Source of the DNA: Salinicola halophyticus
GTDB taxonomy: Bacteria; Pseudomonadota; Gammaproteobacteria; Pseudomonadales; Halomonadaceae
Direction: 5' to 3'
Assembly: GCF_003206695.1 (NCBI RefSeq)
Contig: NZ_PZJN01000009.1
Location: 62,001 to 126,000 of the forward strand
Length of the DNA stretch: 64,000 nucleotides
The notes below the pieces were generated by a model. That model had not been told where the DNA came from. It was given only the letters and a program-made list of their open reading frames with translations, and did no database searches. Both the position numbers and the translations under genes were made by a program. Below are positions 26,433-36,091 of the stretch, piece after piece (position 1 is the first letter of the stretch; every line of letters begins with the position of its first letter).

Positions 26433-27200
26433 ATGACCAATCTATTCGATATTCAAGGTCGCCTGGCACTGATCACCGGTTCCACCCGCGGACTGGGCAA
26501 CACGCTGGCCCGCGGGCTGGCCGAACAGGGCGCCCGCGTGATCGTCCACGGACGCAGCCAGGAAGCGGCCGAGGAAGCCGCCCGGAAACTGGCATCAGAC
26601 ACCGGCGCCACGGTCGACGCCGTGGCTTTCGACGTGACCGATGCCGAGGCGGTGAAAGCGGCCATCGACCCGCTGATCGAACGCCTCGGCGTGCCGGACA
26701 TCCTGGTCAACAACGCCGGGCTGCAGAAACGCGGCCCGTTCAACGACTTCGACCCCGCCGACTGGGACGCCGTCATCGCCACCAATCTCTCCAGTGCTTT
26801 CTATGTATCGAAGGCGGTGAGCCCGGCGATGTCGGAACGTGGCAGCGGCAAGATCGTCAATATCGGCTCGGTGCAGTCGAAACTCGCCCGGGAAACCATC
26901 GTGCCCTACGCCGCGTCCAAGGGCGGCGTGGCGCTGCTGACTCAGGGCATGGCCGCCGACCTGGCGCGCTACGGCATCCAGGTCAACTGTCTCTCCCCCG
27001 GCTACTTCCAGACCGACATGAACCAGGCGCTGTGGCAGGACGCCGACTTCAACGCCTGGATCGAGAAGCGCACCCCGGCGCAGCGCTGGGGTCAGGTCGA
27101 GGAGCTGGTCGGCACGCTGGTCTATCTCTGCTCCGGCGCGTCGAATTTCGTCTCCGGACAGAACGTGTCCGTCGATGGCGGGATGACGTCGGTGGTCTGA
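26433..27200 (+). CDS. Gluconate 5-dehydrogenase-like SDR
   Basis: A 255-residue SDR resembling Gno/IdnO, which reversibly reduce 5-ketogluconate to D-gluconate. It has TGSTRGLGNTLA, NNAGLQKRGPF, catalytic Ser in VNIGSVQSKLAR, YAASKGG and the C-terminal VDGGMTSVV. Co-transcribed with the permease upstream; a terminator follows at 27324. Sequence alone cannot exclude another sugar acid. Confidence 0.85.
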   Translation: MTNLFDIQGRLALITGSTRGLGNTLARGLAEQGARVIVHGRSQEAAEEAARKLASDTGATVDAVAFDVTDAEAVKAAIDPLIERLGVPDILVNNAGLQKRGPFNDFDPADWDAVIATNLSSAFYVSKAVSPAMSERGSGKIVNIGSVQSKLARETIVPYAASKGGVALLTQGMAADLARYGIQVNCLSPGYFQTDMNQALWQDADFNAWIEKRTPAQRWGQVEELVGTLVYLCSGASNFVSGQNVSVDGGMTSVV

Positions 27201-27323
27201 AAACGCCGCCACGCCAGCGAGCCAATGGCCTGATCTCGACAGTCGATAGTTTTGCTGCATCGACATAGTCGTCAGGATTCATTGTTGGTCGGCTAATCGT
27301 TTCCTAGACTTTGGTCTATTCGA

Positions 27324-27352
27324 GCGAGCCCGAGAGGGCTCGCCTTATTTTT
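27324..27352 (+). terminator. Rho-independent terminator after the gluconate operon
   Basis: Perfect 8-bp stem gcgagccc/gggctcgc with a GAGA tetraloop, then CTTATTTTT. It separates the SDR gene from the ene-reductase gene. Confidence 0.88.
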
Positions 27353-27400
27353 GGCCTGACGTCATCGCGACCGAATGTCAGCGTAAAAGGAGTTGACGAT

Positions 27401-28534
27401 ATGACATCGCTATTCGAACCGTTCGATCTTGCCGGCACCCGCCTCAACAACCGCATCGTCATGGCGCCGATGACCCGCGCCCGCGCCAAGGGCGACGTGC
27501 CCGACGAAATGGGCGCGCTCTATTATCGCCAGCGTGCCAGCGCCGGGCTGATCGTCTCCGAAGGCAGCCCGATCTCCCGCGAGGGCCAGGGTTATCTGTT
27601 CAACCCGGGCATCTACGGCCCCGATCAGATCGCCGGCTGGAAGAAAGCGACCCAGGCCGTGCACGAGCGCGGCGGCGTGATCTTCTGCCAGACCTGGCAC
27701 GTCGGCCGTGTCTCGCACACCTCGATCCAGCAGAACGGTGCCGCACCGATCAGCAGTAGCGCCAAGCAGGGCGGCATGGCATTCGGCTACAACGAAGACG
27801 GTCAGCCGGACATGCTGGCGGCCACCACGCCCCGCGCCGCGACCACCGAGGAGTGCCGTCGGCTGGTGGGCGACTTCGCCCAAGCCGCGCTGAATGCGCG
27901 CAACGCCGGCTTCGACGGCGTCGAGCTTCACGGCGCCAACGGCTATCTGCTCGAGCAGTTCGTCAACGGCGGTCTCAATGATCGGACCGATGAGTACGGC
28001 GGCTCGCGCGAGAACCGCTGCCGCCTGCTGCTGGAAGCGATCGACGCTTCCATCGCACTGATCGGCGAAAACCGTGTCGGCGTGCGCCTGACGCCCTACG
28101 GCACCCTGTTCGATATGCCGATCTACGACGACATTGAAGGCACCTATCTCTACCTGGCCGAGGAGCTGAGCAAGCGCAACCTGGCTTATGTGCACCTCAT
28201 GGATCAGGGCGCCCAGGGTCAGGACGGCCTGCCGCGCGAGTTCCTGCGCCAGTTCCGCGATGCCTATCGCGGCACGCTGCTGTTCGCCGGCAACCTCGAC
28301 AAGGCCGAAGCGCAGAAGCTGGTCGACGACGGCACCATCGACCTGCCGGTCTTCGGCCGCCACTTCACCTCCAATCCGGATCTGGTCGAGCGCCTGCAGA
28401 ACGACTGGCCGCTGGCCGAGTTCGATCCGGATACCTTCTACGGTGGCGATGCGCGTGGCTATGTCGACTTCCCCACCTACGAGGAAGAGCAGGCGCGCCT
28501 GGCACGCGAGAAGATGATCGAAGAGAAGTCCTGA
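27401..28534 (+). CDS. Old Yellow Enzyme family alkene reductase (NemA-like)
   Basis: A 377-residue FMN-dependent ene-reductase. N-terminal LFEPFDLAGTRLNNRIVMAP, the WHVGRVSH flavin segment, the substrate-binding His/Asn pair in VELHGANGYLLEQF, the NDRTDEYGGSRENR stretch and FGRHFTSNPDLVERL at the phosphate site are all canonical. Such enzymes reduce activated C=C bonds, nitroesters or N-ethylmaleimide with NADPH, probably for detoxification. ATG 27401 follows AAGGAG. Monocistronic between two terminators. Confidence 0.93.
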   Translation: MTSLFEPFDLAGTRLNNRIVMAPMTRARAKGDVPDEMGALYYRQRASAGLIVSEGSPISREGQGYLFNPGIYGPDQIAGWKKATQAVHERGGVIFCQTWHVGRVSHTSIQQNGAAPISSSAKQGGMAFGYNEDGQPDMLAATTPRAATTEECRRLVGDFAQAALNARNAGFDGVELHGANGYLLEQFVNGGLNDRTDEYGGSRENRCRLLLEAIDASIALIGENRVGVRLTPYGTLFDMPIYDDIEGTYLYLAEELSKRNLAYVHLMDQGAQGQDGLPREFLRQFRDAYRGTLLFAGNLDKAEAQKLVDDGTIDLPVFGRHFTSNPDLVERLQNDWPLAEFDPDTFYGGDARGYVDFPTYEEEQARLAREKMIEEKS

Positions 28535-28600
28535 TCCCGCTCGCGGATCGCGCTGACGATCGTTCGAGACTGTTGTTCAGGACGATCGTGCAAGACGAGA

Positions 28601-28632
28601 AACGCCCCGATCTCAGGATCGGGGCGTTTTTT
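28601..28632 (+). terminator. Rho-independent terminator after the alkene reductase
   Basis: A 12-bp perfect stem (aacgccccgatc/gatcggggcgtt) with a TCAG loop and a T run. The stem begins with AA and ends with TT, so it could also serve the rph transcript from the other side. Confidence 0.93.
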
Positions 28633-28681
28633 CATGGGCGCTCACTGACCAGGCGAGCCGCTGGTCATGGCCGGTTCTCGC

Positions 28682-29404
28682 CTAGCGACGAATACCCAGC
28701 GCTTCGTGCTGCTTGGCGAACAGCGCCTGACAGCCGCTCTCGGCCAAATCGAGCATGCCGTTGAGCTCGGCGCGGGAGAACGCTTCGGCTTCCGCCGTGC
28801 CCTGCACCTCGATCAGCTTGCCGTCTTCGGTCATCACCACGTTCATATCGGTATCCGCGGCGCTGTCTTCCGGGTAGTCCAGATCGAGCACCGGCGTGCC
28901 CTTGTAGACGCCCACCGAGATCGAGCTGACCAGCTGACGGAACGGATCGGTCTTGATCATCTTCTTGCGCTGCATGTACTGCAGCGCCTCGATCAGCGCC
29001 ACGCAGGCACCGGTGATCGACGCCGTGCGCGTGCCGCCATCGGCCTGCAGCACGTCGCAGTCCACCGTGATGGTGTATTCGCCGAGCTTCTTCAGATCCA
29101 CCGCCGCACGCAGGCTACGGCCGATCAGACGCTGGATTTCCAGCGTGCGCCCGCCCTGCTTGCCCCGCGCCGCCTCACGGCCGCTACGGGAATGGGTCGC
29201 GCGCGGCAGCATGCCGTACTCCGCCGTCACCCAGCCCTGGTTCTTGCCACGCAGCCAGCGCGGCACGCCGGCTTCGACGCTGGCGTTGCACAGCACCTGG
29301 GTATCCCCGAAGCTCACCAGCACCGAGCCTTCGGCGTGACGGGTAAAACCGCGGGTCAGCGTGACCTCACGGGGCTGATCGGGTTGTCGTCCACTCGGGC
29401 GCAT
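28682..29404 (-). CDS. rph: Ribonuclease PH
   Basis: A 240-residue phosphorolytic 3'-5' exoribonuclease that trims tRNA 3' ends. Motifs: [70 protein letters not shown] and [17 protein letters not shown]. The start at ATG 29404 is the family start; an upstream in-frame ATG at 29461 is not. Divergent from yicC, the usual arrangement. Confidence 0.96.
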   Translation of the reverse strand: MRPSGRQPDQPREVTLTRGFTRHAEGSVLVSFGDTQVLCNASVEAGVPRWLRGKNQGWVTAEYGMLPRATHSRSGREAARGKQGGRTLEIQRLIGRSLRAAVDLKKLGEYTITVDCDVLQADGGTRTASITGACVALIEALQYMQRKKMIKTDPFRQLVSSISVGVYKGTPVLDLDYPEDSAADTDMNVVMTEDGKLIEVQGTAEAEAFSRAELNGMLDLAESGCQALFAKQHEALGIRR

Positions 29405-29578
29405 GAAAGCCTCTCGATCCAAAACATCAATGACAGAAGCGCCACGCCTTCGACGCTTCACAGCAGGCCGGCCATTCTACACGGGTCAGCCGCACATTCA
29501 CCGTGGGCAAGCGGCGGCCAACGTCTTCACGGATGGGTTACACTCGATCGATCAGCTCGACGATTCAAGGAATTCCCC

Positions 29579-30442
29579 ATGCCCCATAGCATGACCGCGT
29601 TCTCGCGCCAGACCCGTGATGCCGACTGGGGCAGCCTGCAGCTCGAACTGCGCTCGGTGAATCAGCGCTACCTGGAGCCGCACTTCCGACTTCCCGATAC
29701 CCTGCGCGATCTCGAACCGCACTTCCGCGAAGCGATGCGCCAGCGTCTCGCTCGCGGCAAGGTGGAGTGCTCGCTGCGCTTCGACCCTGTCGAGGGCAAC
29801 GCCGCGCCCGGCATCAACGCCGATCAGCTCACCGCACTTTGCCAAGCTCTGGCCCAGGTTCGCGCCCAGCTGCCGGAAGCGCCGATGCCCAACGCCCTGG
29901 AGCTGCTCGCCCACCCCGGCGTGATGGCCACCCAGCGGCTGGACATCAATCAGGTCAAAGCCGCCGGCCTCGAACTGTTCGACGCCGCGCTGAAGGATCT
30001 GGAAACCGGCCGCGCCCGCGAAGGCGAGCGCCTGGCGGAACTGATTCGCGAGCGCCTGAGCGGAATTCGCCAACAGGTCAACCTGGTGCGCGAGCACCTG
30101 CCATTGATTCTCGAGCGCCAGCGCGCGCAGCTACTGGAACGTCTCGAAACCGCCAAGACCGAACTCGACCCGCAGCGTCTGGAAGCGGAAATGGTGATGA
30201 TGGCGCACAAGGCCGACGTCGCCGAAGAGCTCGACCGGCTCGAAACCCACGTCACCGAAGTGGAGCGTCAGTTGAAGCAAAAGGGCCCGATCGGCCGGCG
30301 CCTCGACTTCCTGATGCAGGAACTCAACCGCGAAGCCAACACGCTTTCCTCCAAGGCCATCGTCGCCGACACCACTCGCTGCGCGGTGGAATTGAAGGTG
30401 CTGATCGAGCAGATGCGGGAACAGATTCAGAATTTGGAGTGA
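29579..30442 (+). CDS. yicC: YicC family endoribonuclease
   Basis: A 287-residue protein of the YicC/YloC family, members of which act as endoribonucleases in RNA turnover. Family features: the start HSMTAFSRQ, LELRSVNQRYLEPHFRLP, and the C-terminal GRRLDFLMQELNREANTLSSKA. Start set by CAAGGA before ATG 29579, although the frame is open far upstream over the antisense of rph. In many gammaproteobacteria gmk follows directly; here decayed and acquired sequence follows. Confidence 0.94.
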   Translation: MPHSMTAFSRQTRDADWGSLQLELRSVNQRYLEPHFRLPDTLRDLEPHFREAMRQRLARGKVECSLRFDPVEGNAAPGINADQLTALCQALAQVRAQLPEAPMPNALELLAHPGVMATQRLDINQVKAAGLELFDAALKDLETGRAREGERLAELIRERLSGIRQQVNLVREHLPLILERQRAQLLERLETAKTELDPQRLEAEMVMMAHKADVAEELDRLETHVTEVERQLKQKGPIGRRLDFLMQELNREANTLSSKAIVADTTRCAVELKVLIEQMREQIQNLE

Positions 30443-30471
30443 GTGATCAGACGCGAATCTCACGGGCTTAA

Positions 30472-30740
30472 CTGGACGAACTTGTCGGGGACATTTATGA
30501 AGCCAAGGCTCGGCTGTCTCAACTCTTGGTGACGAGGGAAAAGTTCGTTATCGCCAAGGCCGGCAAGCCGATTGCCAAGGTCACGGTCATCGATAGCCCG
30601 GACGCCGGGCAGCAGAAGAAAATTGGCTTTATGAAAGGCCAGTTCAAGTTCCCGAAGACTTTGATCGTATGGGTCAGGATGACGTACCTGATATTTTCGG
30701 AGTTTGAGACGGACCTGCTACCAGATACTCACAAGCAGAT
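30472..30740 (+). pseudogene. Decayed Phd/YefM-type antitoxin and trace of a VapC/PIN toxin
   Basis: The frame encodes DIYEAKARLSQLL and EKFVIAKAGKPIAKV, the hallmark of Phd/YefM antitoxins, but there is no start codon after the TAA at 30469. A one-base deletion near 30652 shifts the frame: the family C-terminus (FKFP, then EDFDRMGQDDVPDIFGV and a TGA at 30705) continues in the other frame. Directly after, GACCTGCTACCAGATACTCAC reads DLLPDTH, like the LLLDTH start of PIN-domain toxins, then nothing recognisable. Thus the antitoxin is broken and the toxin essentially deleted. The rest of the gap to 30885 is AT-rich and empty. Confidence 0.7.
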
Positions 30741-30885
30741 TATAAGATGCCGTATAAAGCGACCTCACCAGCTAAAATTGATTTCATAATCAGGCATTAG
30801 TTAGATGGCCGGCCATCAATCAATTAACGTTAAAGCTAGGCACGGACGTCGCTGCTTAACTTAAGAATAAAAGCACCCTTCATAA

Positions 30886-32985
30886 CTATTCGCTTGCACT
30901 ACCCATCTGCTTTTCGAACGCCTGTCGAATGAGCCCCATTACATAGGCCAGCTCAGATTCCTCACTTAACCCTACTTCCACATCGCCATTTCCCCAACGT
31001 CCGAGGTTGGTCACGTCACGAGCCATCCCTTTCGGATCGCTCAATTCGTGAAACGGCATATTCAGAGACAGTCGCAAACGGGTCTTTTGCGGGACCACAT
31101 CGACAAAGTTCGTCTCGGCTTTGAACGCTATATAGAGCTTGAGGATTTCTTCAGTGACGCTCGGGTCGAGCGCCAGGACTTCCTTTCGGAGCTGCTCAAA
31201 TAAAGCGCGCATTGGGCTCTCGTCTGCCAGTTGAGGGTGATCCTCAAGGTTGTAGGCTTCTGGTTTGACGGCCACGTTGCGGTAAGTATCGAGGATCTCA
31301 TCCGGCAATACCGGTGCCGCCCAAACCCGCACCGCTTCCTGGGCCAGCTTGGCGGCCCGATTCTTAATTGAGTCCTCATTCCATGCTTCTACAGCTCCCA
31401 AGCCCTCGTTGAGCCGTAGGGGGCTTTGTTTGAATCCGCCTTGCATATCGCGCTTCTCGATGAAAGCTCGGTCGCTGTACTCTGAGTTGTAGCCCGTAAG
31501 AGTCAGATTACCTAGCGTATGCAGCCAGGTTTCATGCACACGCTTCCATTCCGGACCTAGCTCATCCTTCCATCTAGCAGACAGATTCTCATTCTGCGGC
31601 ATGATGTGTTCGATCGTGTATTCGTCGACCGGAACTCGTTCCTTGCGCTCGAAATTCTCCAATCGGCGTAACCAGTAGCTCCGGCTGCGGAAATTGTATA
31701 GATCGCGTACTGCCAGTTCCCTTTTGAACTCTTCGTCATTCGGGAAACGCCGGTATGACTTCAAACCGAGCAGGTGAGCCTTGACGCTCTCCAGGTAACG
31801 GTTCTTCTGCAATGATTTGTGAAAGGTCGCAAAGGTCTTGTTCAGCGAGTTTGTGGGGATGGCACAAACGGCACGACGGAACACATAAGCCTCGATCAGC
31901 CGAATAGCGCTATGGAAGTCATCTCGGGACAAATTGTCCTGTTGGTAATCATGGTAAAGCTCCAGCAGGAACGGATATGCTACGTCGACTTTGAGTTCCC
32001 GCAGATCCTTAAATGCCATTCCTAGCTGTTTATCAGTTTCTTTTCCCAATGCCATCGCACAAAAATATCGGGCGAAAGCATGTATTTCAGCAACCAATAA
32101 ATCGACACCAGCACTCGCCACTTCGGCACGACGTGAATGCTGCTTGAAAGCTTCGTATACCTCATCTAACCGTGGAATTTCCCCGGTTTTAACCGTGAGG
32201 TAGTGGCGCATGAAGCTGTCAAAGTAAACGCCATAGCCTTCTTGCCCGAATTCCACCTCCATCGGACGCCAGTGGTCGCGATAGAGCCGAGTTTGATGCT
32301 CCGGCTCAAGTCCCATCAGCACATAGTTCCGGATCAGGTCAGCCTGGCTCAGAGCTTTACCTGTGGAATTCATGCTCTCAAAAATGAGTTGAGGATTATC
32401 CTGGTCTCGGCTCAGCGCAATATCAACGATGATGAGCTTTGAAATGCCTCGGCAGAGGGTTTCCAGCTCCCCGTTAAGCCGCTCAATTTGGCTGTTGAAG
32501 AACTCGAAGTTTTCCTGGATTCGAAGAGAACCGTCACCAGGTAACGGCTTCTGCGTGACCAACGCAAGAAGGCTCTCTTTGTCCGTCTGGGTCAATAGCA
32601 GTTTGTACGCTCGCTCACCGTCTTCCAACGGGTTAAGCAGGTAGTAATTGCGCAGCTTCTTAGCCGAAAACCCCTCCAGAGGTTCTGTGTCCCCAAGGTG
32701 TCGAGATACCGCCTCAAGAATCAGCATGGTGGTAGTCAGTCGCTGTTGCCCATCAATGACCAGCAATGGTGATTGACTGGACACCTGATAAAGCCCCTTC
32801 TCGATGTAGACCACCGAGCCAATGAAATGTGCTGATATACCATCGTTGGTACCGGCTCGCATAATGTCGTCCCACAGTTGGCGACATTGCTGTTCAGACC
32901 AGGAGTACGTTCTCTGGTAGATCGGAATGACAAATTGTGGCGACTTCTTGAGGAAGTCTAGCAACTTGGCTTCTGTAGCTTTCAT
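30886..32985 (-). CDS. DUF262/DUF1524 protein (GmrSD-like nuclease)
   Basis: A 699-residue protein. N-terminal DUF262 (ParB-like fold) with IPIYQRTYSW and the signature DGQQRLTTTM near residue 78; middle DUF1524 region with the HNH-type motif EYTIEHIMPQN near residue 460 and LGNLTLTGYNSEYS; a C-terminal domain of about 120 residues that resembles DUF5655 (Phe/Lys-rich FKAETNFVDVVPQK). This architecture matches GmrSD/BrxU-type modification-dependent restriction enzymes, which use the N-terminal domain for NTP binding and the HNH domain for cutting. It lies 27 bases downstream of hsdR in the same direction, so it is probably part of the restriction operon. Lower GC than flanking genes. Confidence 0.85.
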   Translation of the reverse strand: MKATEAKLLDFLKKSPQFVIPIYQRTYSWSEQQCRQLWDDIMRAGTNDGISAHFIGSVVYIEKGLYQVSSQSPLLVIDGQQRLTTTMLILEAVSRHLGDTEPLEGFSAKKLRNYYLLNPLEDGERAYKLLLTQTDKESLLALVTQKPLPGDGSLRIQENFEFFNSQIERLNGELETLCRGISKLIIVDIALSRDQDNPQLIFESMNSTGKALSQADLIRNYVLMGLEPEHQTRLYRDHWRPMEVEFGQEGYGVYFDSFMRHYLTVKTGEIPRLDEVYEAFKQHSRRAEVASAGVDLLVAEIHAFARYFCAMALGKETDKQLGMAFKDLRELKVDVAYPFLLELYHDYQQDNLSRDDFHSAIRLIEAYVFRRAVCAIPTNSLNKTFATFHKSLQKNRYLESVKAHLLGLKSYRRFPNDEEFKRELAVRDLYNFRSRSYWLRRLENFERKERVPVDEYTIEHIMPQNENLSARWKDELGPEWKRVHETWLHTLGNLTLTGYNSEYSDRAFIEKRDMQGGFKQSPLRLNEGLGAVEAWNEDSIKNRAAKLAQEAVRVWAAPVLPDEILDTYRNVAVKPEAYNLEDHPQLADESPMRALFEQLRKEVLALDPSVTEEILKLYIAFKAETNFVDVVPQKTRLRLSLNMPFHELSDPKGMARDVTNLGRWGNGDVEVGLSEESELAYVMGLIRQAFEKQMGSASE

Positions 32986-33012
32986 AACGGACGTTATCCC
33001 TTTTTTGTTCTG

Positions 33013-36000
33013 TTACTGCGTTTCAACGCTGGTTTTGACCTGGTTATACACAGCCCGCATCAGGTACTGAGAAGCGATATTGCGGAAGGACTCGTCGTTC
33101 ATCAGGCGTATGAAGATGTCTTCGTTGCCATCCATGCGCTCTACAAACAAGTTCTCAAGCTGCTTGTTAAATACCGGTTCGAAGTTCTCCAGGCTGTTGG
33201 CCATGACGGCCTGGCGAAGCTGCTCGTTGGCAACGGCGGTTTCCTTCACTTGGTCGAAGAACAGCTGATCCGCCGGGGTAAATTCAGTACCAAATCGCTC
33301 ATTGAGCTTGTCGACCAGCGTCGATAACTGAACCTCTTCCTCTGCCTGGCCGGTGCCGACCTCTGTTGGGCCATACAAGGCTTCCGGCTCGCCTACTTTC
33401 AGGTCGATGGCTCCTTCACTGATTTTCTGAAGCCGGTAGTACTTCAGCTCTACCTCATCATCGACCTGCACTGTGCGTGTATCGGCGGTATAAGGCAGTT
33501 TGGTGAGCAGGAAGCGAGAATAGGTGTACAGCTTCTCGTGGTCCGAGTCTTGATAAGGAATAATCTGGGCAACGAAGCCGTACAGGTTAAGAAAGCTGAC
33601 CAACTGCCCCTTGAACAGGGCTTGGTCTTCCTCGCTCAATTTCTTGAATCTTTCGACAGCCAAGTCAATCAGACTGTTCAGCTTCTTGTGCTCGCCGCCT
33701 GTTGGGTTCAGTCGGTTGCGGAACCAGATCTCGCACCAGGCGCTCACCTCACCCTCGGTGAAAATCTGCCAGGTGGACAGTGTGTGGGCCAGGTTGTTGA
33801 GCTGCTGAGGGTCGGTATCCTCTTCCTTGGTGGTCACCTCATAATAGGGTTTGAACGCTTTGTAGATTTCATCCGGCTCATTCACGAAGTCCAGGACAAA
33901 GGTATCTGTCTTGCCCCTGGCCGTTCGGTTAAGCCGTGACAGCGTTTGAACCGCCTGAATGCCTGACAGCTTCTTATCCACATACATGCTATGAAGCAGT
34001 GGCTGGTCAAAGCCGGTTTGGTATTTTTCAGCGACCAGTAACACCTGATATTCCTCGGTGTTGAATTTATCCGGTAGCTCAGACTCCTTGATGCCCTCGT
34101 TCATACCGACTTCGGTAAATGTCTTGTCAGCATATTCCTTGAGAGCGATCTCTCCCGAGAAGGCTACGAGGGACTTCACATCCGTATAGCCTTTAGATTT
34201 GATGTACTTGTCGAAGCCCAGCTTATAACGCACCGCATGTTCACGAGAGCTGGTCACAACCATGGCCTTTGCCCGGCCACCGATCTTGTGGCGGGTATGG
34301 GTGCGAAAGTGCTCAACGATCACCTCAACCTTCTGCGCTATCTCATAGTCGTGGAAGGAAACAAAACGAGCCAATGCACGCGCTGCCTTACGGCGCGGTA
34401 CTTCAGGGTCATCCTCCACCTTCTGGATCAGCTTGTAATAACGCTTGTAGCAGGTGTAGTGGGCCAGCACGTCATGGATAAACCCCTCTTCAATGGCCTG
34501 CCGCATACTGTAGTGATGGAACGGAGCTTCGCCGTTTCGTCCCGGCTCGTTGAACACGGCCATGGTCTTGAACTTGGGGGTAGCGGTGAACGCGAAAAAG
34601 CTCAGGTTGGGCTGTTTGGCACGTTTGAGCTGCTCACGAATGAGCTCCTTTTTAGCCTCTTCGCTAAGGCTCTCGTCCTCCATGTCCAGCAACTGCTCAG
34701 CGATGGCTGACTCGATGCCATCCTTGTTCAGGATCTTCCGCAGCTCCATAGCCGTTTCGCCACTCTGCGAGCTGTGGGCCTCATCCACAATCACCGCGAA
34801 GCGTTTGCCTTCCGTCGAAATTGAGATGCCCTTGCCTTTTTGCTCCAACGTGCGGATGGCCTGACTGATGAAGGGGAATTTCTGGATAGTGGAAATGATG
34901 ATCGGCACACCGTCAGCCAGCGCCTTGGCCAGTTGCTGAGTGTTCTCGTCGATCTTCTGTACAACGCCCAACTTGTGCTCGAACTGGAAGATGGTGTTCT
35001 GCAACTGTTGGTCGAGTACCCGGCGGTCAGTAATCACCACCACGGAATGGAATACCTTCTCGTTGTCAGCATCGTGCAGACTGGACAAACGATGAGCCAA
35101 CCAGGCAATAGAGTTGGATTTACCGGAACCCGCAGAGTGCTGTACCAGATAGTTGTGGCCGGAGCCCTTGGCTTTTGCGTGCTGGGTCAGAGACCTTACG
35201 GCATCCAGTTGGTGATACCGGGGGAAAATCAGCGTTTCCTTGCGGTGGCGCTTGATTCCCTTTTCGGTCACGACCGTTTTATCCTCAACCTGAAGGTGCA
35301 GAAAACGGGCGAGGATATCCATCAGGCTGTCCCGCTCCAGCACCTCTTCCCAGAGGTAGGCGGTACGAACATCACCTTCCATGGGCGGGTTGCCAGCGCC
35401 GTGATTAAAACCCCGGTTGAAAGGCAGGAAAAAGGTATCCTTACCCTCCAGATGGGTCGTCATAAACGCTTGCTCGGTATCTACTGCAAAATGCACCAGG
35501 CAGCGATTCTTGAAGGCAAACAGCGGGTCTTTGGGGTTCCGTTCGAAGCGGTACTGGGACTTGGCATTTTCTACCGTCCATCCAGTCGCCGACATGGCAT
35601 TCTTCAGCTCCAATGTGGCAACTGGGAGGCCGTTCACAGCCAGCACCATGTCAGGAATTGCGCCCGTCTTGGTATGTACCTGACGAACCACGGTAAGCCT
35701 GTTCGCGGCGTAGCGTGCAGCCGCGCCTGTATCAATACTGGTATTGGGAGCAAAATAAGCCAGCTTCACCGACTTGCCGACGCACTTGAAACCCTCGCAC
35801 AGCACGGTCAGGGCGCCTTTTGCGGCCAATTCCTTGGTTAGGGCATCAAGGAGCATGCTCTCGGCCTTGCTCGCATCCAGATTGTTCAACCGCTCCCAGA
35901 TCTTGGGTTGTGTCTTCTGCACAAAGCTCACGACATCCGCCGGGAACAAGGCTATTTCAGCATCGAAACTGGTGGGATCTCCCTTTTGATAGCCACTCAG

Positions 36001-36051
36001 GGTGATCAGCGCCTGCTCTATGGCGTTCTCAAAGTCGATTTCTTTGTGCAT
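33013..36051 (-). CDS. hsdR: Type I restriction enzyme, restriction/translocation subunit HsdR
   Basis: A 1012-residue subunit. The N-terminal nuclease carries the PD-(D/E)xK pattern: Asp134 in GAIPDMVL and E148-x-K150 in TLELKNAM. SF2 helicase motifs follow: Walker A HSAGSGKSN around residue 305, DEAH in VIVDEAHSSQSG, FTATP, and YQTGFDQPLL with later motif VI VQTLSRLNRTARGK. The C-terminal helical region binds HsdM. AAGGAA precedes ATG. It translocates DNA and cuts at a distance when bound to HsdS/HsdM on unmodified sites. 40 bases follow the dinD-like gene. Confidence 0.95.
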   Translation of the reverse strand: MHKEIDFENAIEQALITLSGYQKGDPTSFDAEIALFPADVVSFVQKTQPKIWERLNNLDASKAESMLLDALTKELAAKGALTVLCEGFKCVGKSVKLAYFAPNTSIDTGAAARYAANRLTVVRQVHTKTGAIPDMVLAVNGLPVATLELKNAMSATGWTVENAKSQYRFERNPKDPLFAFKNRCLVHFAVDTEQAFMTTHLEGKDTFFLPFNRGFNHGAGNPPMEGDVRTAYLWEEVLERDSLMDILARFLHLQVEDKTVVTEKGIKRHRKETLIFPRYHQLDAVRSLTQHAKAKGSGHNYLVQHSAGSGKSNSIAWLAHRLSSLHDADNEKVFHSVVVITDRRVLDQQLQNTIFQFEHKLGVVQKIDENTQQLAKALADGVPIIISTIQKFPFISQAIRTLEQKGKGISISTEGKRFAVIVDEAHSSQSGETAMELRKILNKDGIESAIAEQLLDMEDESLSEEAKKELIREQLKRAKQPNLSFFAFTATPKFKTMAVFNEPGRNGEAPFHHYSMRQAIEEGFIHDVLAHYTCYKRYYKLIQKVEDDPEVPRRKAARALARFVSFHDYEIAQKVEVIVEHFRTHTRHKIGGRAKAMVVTSSREHAVRYKLGFDKYIKSKGYTDVKSLVAFSGEIALKEYADKTFTEVGMNEGIKESELPDKFNTEEYQVLLVAEKYQTGFDQPLLHSMYVDKKLSGIQAVQTLSRLNRTARGKTDTFVLDFVNEPDEIYKAFKPYYEVTTKEEDTDPQQLNNLAHTLSTWQIFTEGEVSAWCEIWFRNRLNPTGGEHKKLNSLIDLAVERFKKLSEEDQALFKGQLVSFLNLYGFVAQIIPYQDSDHEKLYTYSRFLLTKLPYTADTRTVQVDDEVELKYYRLQKISEGAIDLKVGEPEALYGPTEVGTGQAEEEVQLSTLVDKLNERFGTEFTPADQLFFDQVKETAVANEQLRQAVMANSLENFEPVFNKQLENLFVERMDGNEDIFIRLMNDESFRNIASQYLMRAVYNQVKTSVETQ

Positions 36052-36091
36052 AACCTATGTTCCTTTTTAAAACGTGGCTGGGTTTCAGCGA

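Noticed and set aside
25124-26440. A 438-codon open frame on the minus strand
   Set aside because: It is antisense to the gluconate permease; the predicted protein is His/Gln/Asp-rich mirror sequence of membrane codons with no domain.
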